DNA from: Acipenser ruthenus
Lineage: Eukaryota; Chordata; Actinopteri; Acipenseriformes; Acipenseridae
Length of the DNA stretch: 64,000 bases
NCBI RefSeq assembly: GCF_902713425.1
Contig: NC_081198.1
Span: forward strand, 21,311,188 to 21,375,187
Direction: 5' to 3'
This document shows, piece after piece, positions 57,775-64,000 of the stretch; the first letter of the stretch is position 1, and each line of letters starts with the position of its first letter. The position numbers and the translations under genes are program-made. The notes beneath the pieces are model-generated. The model ran no database searches and was not told where the DNA came from. It worked only from the letters and a program-made list of their open reading frames with translations.

Positions 57775-58474
57775 GGCAACTTGGCCCTTGCCCGGGGCCC
57801 CCCAGCCCGGACGGCACAGGGGGATATAAAGGTGGGTGTAAAATTTCAAGCACAAGCAGACCCCAAAAAAACGGGCTGCTGCTTCCAGAGGGGAAATGTG
57901 CAATTTAAGCAGGAGAAAACAAAACAAAGCAAAAACACACACATAACACCAAAAACAAAACATAAACTGGCGGAGTGCGTCTTACAAATAGTCATGCCAA
58001 GCTGCTATGCTGTGCAAGGTGCCTTGGGTAACTACAACTGTGCCTCGCTGGCTGGCTGGCTTGCTAAGAAGGTCCTGGCATAGGGACATGTTCCACCACA
58101 CTTGTCTGGTTAGCTGCATGCTCCCAGGAAACAACCTGCTGCTGTCTACATCATCACCACATGTGAATAAAAGAAAGAAAGACAGCAAGAAAGAAAGAGA
58201 GAAAGAAAGAGAGAAAGAAAAAAAAAGAAGTAAAACGGCGGGAAAACTTGCATCAACACTGGCACTCTCCCTCCAGCAGGGGTAGACAAAATGCTCACAG
58301 GAGAGATCCAGATCTGACTTTGACCAACGTTAGAGAAAGGTGTGCACCGTTCCCGGAGGTACTGCAATACCGGGCCGATGCGTGGAGTGGACGGAGCAAG
58401 CCCCTGTTCCATCTCCCGATTCCAAAAATCAATTTAATATATGGTCCCCTGATAGGGGACGTATCAGATATTAA
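57775..58474 (-). repeat. U2 tandem block 9 (no intact gene)
   Basis: This block holds the promoter region of the D unit, a spacer, the shortest microsatellite (58174-58229) and the interrupted gene beside A7. Confidence 0.9.
58339..58474 (-). pseudogene. U2 3' fragment (nt 54-189) at the 3' junction of A7
   Basis: Cut between nt 53 and 54, with majority U2 sequence. No matching 5' part is present beyond A7. Confidence 0.95.
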
Positions 58475-61400
58475 TACTCTTTTATTGAGATTTTACATTT
58501 TTTTACATTTACACCCATTCGTTTTTTCATTCATTTTACATTTCTTTTAAAGATGACATTCATGCATACAGACATACATTTTGTTTTAAAAGCATTTAAA
58601 ATACATTTAAAAACACCAAGACAATTGTGCTTTGTACATGGTTAAAACAGACACAGATTAAAATCAACATGAAAAAAACCTGTGCTGTTTTAAAAGTGAC
58701 TGGAAAAAAAGAACCATCTATAAAAAACCAGTGCTTGTGAGGGCCGGGGAGTGCTCTCTAAAAGGTTCAAAAGTGAACATAAAACTAGATCTAAAACAGG
58801 GACAGGGGAAAAGGGACAGTGTATAAAACAGTGAGTTAAAATTCTAAAATTTTAAAACACTTAAAATGTAACTTTTAATAGTTTACATTAAAAATCTTAA
58901 AGATACATAAAACAAAACAAAACAAAATCAAATAAAACATTCAACGTAAATCAAATAAAAGTCCATAAAACTGAAACAAAAGACTACATAAAACCAGGGC
59001 ACCGTTGAAAAACGGTCATGCCAGCTAAAAAGGGCGGAATGCTGGCATGACAAAATAAATAAAAGGCTTAGCGGTGCCCCGTAGTCCCGCTCCTAGGAGC
59101 TAGCGGTTCCAGTTTTTTCCTTTATTCCATCTTCACGTCCTGAAGTCCGGCGATCCTCCACTCCGCGCAGGCCTTGTCCTTCCCGAGGGTCCGGATGTCC
59201 AGAATTACAAAGTCCTTGATAAGAGTTTGTGCCCTTCTGGTCGTGGTGATAGTGTCTAGCTCCTGCTTGTGATAGACACAGACGTTACGGCCTTCCCACA
59301 GGATCTGCTTGACAACATTGATGACACGCCAAACACACTTAGCTGTGCTGGTAGTGATTCCTCCCGCAGGCCCATAGAGCACAGTCTCAGCGGTCATCTT
59401 GGCCGTGTCAGCAAACCTGTTTAGGAAGACAGAGACAGAGAGCCAGACACTGCCAGCCACATCACATTCCCAGAAGATATGGGCTGGTGTTTCTCTCTTG
59501 CGGCACTTTGCATAGGGGCATGTTTCTACTTGGGCTAGTCCCCTCCTGAACATGAACGCTCGAGTGGGGAGTGCACTGTGGACGGTGTTCCATGCTATAT
59601 CCTTCTGGACATTACTGAGGCAGCTGTGAGACACATTCTCCCAGATTTTTTGGCTTTGGGTGAGGGAGAAAGTAGCTACTTTTTCAATTTCCTGGGAACC
59701 GGCAAGATATTTAGTTACAGCCTTGTATTCCCAGGAGGCCAATTTTGCTTTATCTAAGCCCAATTTATATATAGTGTCCCTTAAGGTTCTATAATACAAT
59801 GGGGGGTCCCAGGAGTACGGCACGGTGTTATCAATAGTGCAGAGGCCCAAGGCCCTGAGACAGGTGGCAAAATAGAAACGATTCATGTAACATACCTTCC
59901 TGTCCAGGGCCTGGATGTTCTTGATAGTTTGCGTGAGCCCCTGCACTCGGGTGAGCTGCACAACGTCCGGGACCCCCTTACCTCCCTTCTTGTCGGCTTT
60001 ACTCAGAGTGGCTCGCTTTACCCTCTCCATCTTGCTGCCCCAGATAAAGCGGTGGATAATGCGGTCCACCACTTTTTTGGTGGTCCTGTCTGGGGGAAAG
60101 ATTTTTCCTACATAAGAGAGGATGGGGAACAGTATAGACTTGGTTATTAATACTCTACCCGTCATTGTTAAGGATCTTGTGCTCCATCCGCCAATCTTTT
60201 TACGGACCTGGTTAATGGCCGCCGTCCAGCTCTGGGCCCCCGAGCTATTGTTCTCGAAAATGAGGCCCAGAATCTTGATTTTGTCCTTTTTGACAGGGTA
60301 CATGTCCGACAGTTCCCTATCTACCTGCCAATTTTTAGACACGTAGACTTCGCTCTTGGACTTATTAATCACTGCCCCGGTCGCCGTGCAGTACTTCTCA
60401 AGGATATTACTAATCCGAGGTACCGACGATGTGTTGGTGCAAATGAGTGACACATCGTCCATATATGCTGTTGTTTTGACCTGGACCCCGTTGGATCCAG
60501 GCAGCTGGAAACCAGTTATATTGGTATCCCTACGAATTGCCTGCAGGAGGGGTTCAATGCACACGACATATATCAGTGGGGATAGTGGGCAACCCTGTCT
60601 GACCCCTGACTGGATAGATATTTTACCAGTCAGGTGCCTGTTCACCAAGACTCGGGTACTAATGTTTGTATATATGGTTTTAACCCACTCCCTAAGTCCA
60701 GGAGCGAATTTCATCTGGTCCATCACTTTGTACATATATTCATGGCTTACCCTATCGAACGCCTTCTCCTGGTCAAGGTTGAACAGGCAGAGGGGATGGT
60801 TCCGTTCTCTAGAATAAGCCAGAATGTCCCTTGTTAACATTAAAATATCCGTGATGGACCTCCCTGGGACGCCACAAGCCTGGTCGGGGCCAATGACCAA
60901 AGGGAGGTGTACTTGTAGCCGGAGCATCAGAGCTTTGGCTAGTATCTTGTAATCCACGCAAAGGAGGCTGATCGGGCGCCAATTCCGTAGATCTTTAACT
61001 TCCCCTTTCTTATGAAGGAGAGTAATTACACTCTCCCGCATAGAAGGGCCCAACCGCTTCTCCCTGTAGACCGCTCTGTATACCTCCGCTAAATGGACTT
61101 TTAGCGTGTCCCAAAAAAGATGGTAATACTCACCCGGGATGCCATCTGGACCTGGCGTCTTACCGGTGTTCATGGTCTTAACCGCCTGAGTGAGCTCCTC
61201 CAGCGTGAGTTCTGGGTCCTTCTCCTCCTCCTCCTCGTCCCGCACTGAGTCAGGCTCCAACTGGCTCAGGAACCACTCTATCAGGGTGTCATCTGTAGCT
61301 TTGATGTTATACAGGTCCCTATAGAAGTTCTCTACCACTTTTTTCACTCCCTCACTATCCTCTACTATCCTCCCCCTGCTGTCGAGCATGGAGGACATCA

Positions 61401-62895
61401 AGTGCCGCTTCTCCCTCGTTTTCTGGAAGAAGAAGCGAGTACACTTTTCGTCTTCCTCCATTTTTTGCACTTTTGCATTGTGCATGACCTTTCGTTGTTC
61501 CTCCCTACAAAGCACTGAAAGATCTAGCTTGGTCTGGGCTATCTCGTCGCTTACAGGGAACCCCCGAAGCTGAAGCAGGCTCAGACGCTGGAGGGCAGCA
61601 TTCAGGTATTTATATTTGGCCCTCCTTTCTTTTGCTTTCCTCTTGCCTGCTGCTATGAAATAACCCTTAGTTCTCATTTTGACCATCTCCCACCACTCTA
61701 TAGGGGAGTTGAATAGGTCACGCAAAGTGGTCCACTCAACAAGCCTGCTCTTATAGGCTGCAGCTATGGAGGGGTCATCGAGTAAGGAGGTGTTTAATTT
61801 CCAGACCCCTGACCCCATCTGGGAGGTCTGAGGGACCTGCAATGTTACCTGCAGGAGCCTATGGTCAGAGAAGAAGACGGCCTGGGTGTCTACTGCCGTC
61901 TTCGTAAGGGAGCTGGTATGCAGGACGAGATCTATACGGGAGAAGGAGGTCCCAGATGAGCTCACCCAGGTAAAGGGAGGCACCAGGTCCTTACCTGCAT
62001 CACACAGGGAGAAATCAGATATTACGGAGGACAAAACTCTACTAGAGCGGTCGTTGCGTGGCCTGCTCCGGTCTACGTCCCTCAGAGCACAATTGAAGTC
62101 ACCTGACACGATGACGGGTACGTTCCCCAGCAGGAGTGGACGCAGCTGTGGAAAAAATTGAACTCTTTCGTTTTGGTTAGTGGGTGCGTAGACATTGACC
62201 AGTCTGAGGGGAGTGTTGTTGTATGTCACATCCACGCTCAGAATTCTACCAGGTTCTACCTCCCTGCTGCTGCGGGAGGTAATAAATGGGTTTTTAAACA
62301 GGATACCTACTCCGTCGGCTCTGGCTATGTTGGAGCCCGACCAGAAGGAGTCCCCCAGGGTCCAACTCTCCTTCAGGTCCCTATAATCAGGGCTCGACGA
62401 AATACCACACTCCTGCAGAAAGATGAGATCTGCTTTCAAGTTAGCTAGATAGTTTAGTACATCAAATCTTTTTTGTGTCTCCCTGATGCTCCTGACATTA
62501 ACAGACACACATATCAGGGCCATCAGGGTAGCTAACAAGAAAAGGAGTCGCTGCGTCCACCCCATAGCGACTATGATTGGGAGGTCGGGACACTCTTCCT
62601 ACTCTTAGCTCTACGCTTGCTTCGAGGGGGCTTGGGCTTATTTGCAACTCCCATCACCCCTGAGAAGGTACTCACTGCTGCCTCGTCCAAGAAGGCACCG
62701 TCTTTATATGCACAGTACGTGGAGTTGTTGGGGCTATTCAACTCCCCACAAGGTAAGTCTGGTGGAACTTGCTCAGGGCCCCTCGGAACGTGTGGGTCAG
62801 CTTTGTCCTGGGGGGGGGGTTAGTGGCAATGCCACTACCCTCTAAACCTTAGTCTTAGAAAGATTTATTCGAACTGAAGAGAAGCCAGAGTATAT
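58475..62895 (-). mobile_element. Family A LINE copy A7, internally deleted, ORF2 intact
   Basis: This 4.4-kb copy has a complete 3' UTR, a complete ORF2 and the 3' end of the second ORF (62571 to about 62822). It then jumps to the outermost 70 or so bp of the 5' UTR (62825-62895) and the usual spacer junction. About 2.36 kb (ORF1, most of the second ORF, most of the 5' UTR) are missing relative to A1. Confidence 0.88.
59122..62565 (-). CDS. ORF2 of A7: endonuclease-reverse transcriptase, 1147 aa
   Basis: The frame is open with all endonuclease motifs (including SRIDLVL), RT motifs and the C-terminal knuckle. Private changes include VRDEEEEEKD and CPLSPLIY. It is a complete enzyme gene in an element that has lost ORF1, so it would depend on ORF1 from other copies and on an outside promoter. 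Confidence 0.9.
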   Translation of the reverse strand: MGWTQRLLFLLATLMALICVSVNVRSIRETQKRFDVLNYLANLKADLIFLQECGISSSPDYRDLKESWTLGDSFWSGSNIARADGVGILFKNPFITSRSSREVEPGRILSVDVTYNNTPLRLVNVYAPTNQNERVQFFPQLRPLLLGNVPVIVSGDFNCALRDVDRSRPRNDRSSRVLSSVISDFSLCDAGKDLVPPFTWVSSSGTSFSRIDLVLHTSSLTKTAVDTQAVFFSDHRLLQVTLQVPQTSQMGSGVWKLNTSLLDDPSIAAAYKSRLVEWTTLRDLFNSPIEWWEMVKMRTKGYFIAAGKRKAKERRAKYKYLNAALQRLSLLQLRGFPVSDEIAQTKLDLSVLCREEQRKVMHNAKVQKMEEDEKCTRFFFQKTREKRHLMSSMLDSRGRIVEDSEGVKKVVENFYRDLYNIKATDDTLIEWFLSQLEPDSVRDEEEEEKDPELTLEELTQAVKTMNTGKTPGPDGIPGEYYHLFWDTLKVHLAEVYRAVYREKRLGPSMRESVITLLHKKGEVKDLRNWRPISLLCVDYKILAKALMLRLQVHLPLVIGPDQACGVPGRSITDILMLTRDILAYSRERNHPLCLFNLDQEKAFDRVSHEYMYKVMDQMKFAPGLREWVKTIYTNISTRVLVNRHLTGKISIQSGVRQGCPLSPLIYVVCIEPLLQAIRRDTNITGFQLPGSNGVQVKTTAYMDDVSLICTNTSSVPRISNILEKYCTATGAVINKSKSEVYVSKNWQVDRELSDMYPVKKDKIKILGLIFENNSSGAQSWTAAINQVRKKIGGWSTRSLTMTGRVLITKSILFPILSYVGKIFPPDRTTKKVVDRIIHRFIWGSKMERVKRATLSKADKKGGKGVPDVVQLTRVQGLTQTIKNIQALDRKVCYMNRFYFATCLRALGLCTIDNTVPYSWDPPLYYRTLRDTIYKLGLDKAKLASWEYKAVTKYLAGSQEIEKVATFSLTQSQKIWENVSHSCLSNVQKDIAWNTVHSALPTRAFMFRRGLAQVETCPYAKCRKRETPAHIFWECDVAGSVWLSVSVFLNRFADTAKMTAETVLYGPAGGITTSTAKCVWRVINVVKQILWEGRNVCVYHKQELDTITTTRRAQTLIKDFVILDIRTLGKDKACAEWRIAGLQDVKME

Positions 62896-63362
62896 GGCTG
62901 GCTAAGAAGGACCTGGCATAGGGACATGTTCCACCACACTTGTCTGGTTAGCTGCATGCTCCCAGGAAACAAACTGCTGCTGTCTACATCATCACCACAT
63001 GTGAATAAAAGAAAGAAAGACAGCAAGAAAGAAAGAGAGAAAGAAAGAGAGAAAGAGAGAAAGAAAGAGAGAAAGAAAGAAAGAGAGAGAGAAAGAAAAA
63101 AAAAAGAAGTAAAACGGCGGGAAAACTTGCATCAACACTGGCACTCTCCCTCCAGCAGGGGTAGACAAAATGCTCACAGGAGAGATCCAGATCTGACTTT
63201 GACCAACGTTAGAGAAAGGTGTGCACCGTTCCCGGAGGTACTGCAATACCGGGCCCATGCGTGGAGTAGCAAGCCCCTGTTCCATCTCCCGATTCCAAAA
63301 ATCAATTTAATATATGGTCCCCTGATAGGGGACGTATCAGATATTAAACTGATAAGAACAGA
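62896..63362 (-). repeat. U2 tandem block 10 (interrupted gene only)
   Basis: This block holds spacer with the AAGAAGGACC variant, a tract at 63010-63109, a 3' box and one damaged U2 gene. Confidence 0.9.
63218..63362 (-). pseudogene. Damaged U2 3' fragment (nt 39-189, 6-nt deletion) beside A8
   Basis: Six nt are lost after GCGTGGAGT (plus strand), and CCGGGCCCATG replaces CCGGGCCGATG. The fragment ends after nt 39, the position used by B, C and D, although the insert here is family A. Confidence 0.9.
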
Positions 63363-64000
63363 TACTCCTTTATTGAGATTTTACATTTTTTACATTTACA
63401 CCCATTCGTTTTTTTCATTCATTTTACATTTCTTTTAAAGATGACATTCATGCATACAGACATACATTTTGTTTTAAAAGCATTTAAAATACATTTAAAA
63501 ACACCAAGACAATTGTGCTTTGTACATGGTTAAAACAGACACAGATTAAAATCAACATGAAAAAAACCTGTGCTGCTTTAAAAGTGACTGGAAAAAAAGA
63601 ACCATCTATAAAAAACCAGTGTTTGTGAGGGCCGGGGAGTGCTCTCTAAAAAAGTTCAAAAGTGAACATAAAACTAGATCTAAAACAGGGACAGGGGAAA
63701 AGGGACAGTGTATAGAACAGTGAGTTAAAATTCTAAAATTTTAAAACACTTAAAATGTAACTTTTAATAGTTTACATTAAAAATCTTAAGATACATAAAA
63801 CAAAACAAAACAAAATCAAATAAAACATTCAACGTAAATCAAATAAAAGTCCATAAAACTGAAACAAAAGACTACATAAAACCAGGGCACCGTTGAAAAA
63901 CGGTCATGCCAGCTAAAAAGGGCGGAATGCTGGCATGACAAAATAAATAAAAGGCTTAGCGGTGCCCCGTAGTCCCGCTCCTAGGAGCTAGCGGTTCCAG
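63363..64000 (-). mobile_element. Family A LINE copy A8, only 3' UTR in window
   Basis: This is a 3' UTR with the two stem-loops and the GCTCCTAGGAGC palindrome. The 3' end reads GGAGTA, with one change from GAGTA-type ends elsewhere (TACTCCTTTATT versus TACTCTTTTATT, plus strand). The ORF2 stop would lie just beyond the window. Confidence 0.88.

Noticed and set aside
57826-57842. TATATAAA-like stretch in the D unit promoter considered as a TATA box
   Set aside because: It is at the PSE position (about -52 to -68), too far from the start for a TATA box, and is most simply a mutated PSE.
1-64000. Near-identity of the family A copies considered as an assembly artefact
   Set aside because: Copies differ by distinct truncations, junctions, deletions and substitutions, so they are not one collapsed or repeated contig. 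Copy order should still be confirmed with long reads.

Overview
The window looks like a tandem U2 snRNA gene array of a vertebrate that is heavily colonised by target-specific non-LTR retrotransposons (LINEs) of the L1/Tx1 type. U2, its snRNA-type promoter elements and every large ORF lie on the minus strand, so the array is read from right to left. The U2 sequence keeps the vertebrate landmarks: the GUAGUA branch-point recognition element at nt 33-38, an Sm site at nt 99-106 and a 3' box. Large Tx1-like ORFs in a short-unit U2 array would fit a fish or amphibian. The stem-loop IIb region looks more fish-like to me, but I cannot name a species.

Host part: the repeat unit is about 786-791 bp. 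In minus-strand order it holds an SPH/Staf-like distal element, a proximal sequence element (PSE), the 189-nt U2 gene, a 3' box, a polypyrimidine (TTTC)n microsatellite and a short spacer. Fourteen U2 genes are full length. Nine more are interrupted by LINE insertions and one has been lost beside a rearranged LINE. U2 blocks lie at about 5703-6908, 13692-14949, 16514-20161, 26890-27334, 32338-33894, 38988-40584, 43786-46561, 53315-56130, 57741-58474 and 62896-63362.

Family A: eight copies (A1 1-5702, A2 6909-13691, A3 20162-26889, A4 33895-38987, A5 40585-43785, A6 46562-53314, A7 58475-62895, A8 63363-64000). It has no poly(A) tail. It carries ORF1 (three zinc knuckles), an overlapping Ser/Pro/Lys-rich ORF of 351 codons, and ORF2 (APE-type endonuclease, reverse transcriptase, C-terminal CCHC). 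The usual 3' junction is between U2 nt 53 and 54. A4 is flanked by an 8-bp target duplication. A2 is full length with all three ORFs open.

Poly(A)-tailed group: three different elements (B 14950-16513, C 27335-32337, D 56131-57740) all sit at a second site, between U2 nt 38 and 39, directly after GUAGUA. C is a complete two-ORF element. B and D encode only a zinc-knuckle ORF1 protein and no reverse transcriptase. Traces of the U2 5' leader sit at or inside the 5' ends of B, C and D, which suggests they are expressed as U2-initiated chimeric RNAs. One junction also carries a bare poly(A) insertion with an 11-bp duplication.

Together this looks like one essential multicopy RNA locus shared by at least two parasite lineages with separate integration sites, ORF1-only companions, and continuing unit turnover by unequal exchange. 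All family assignments come from reading motifs; no database search was done.
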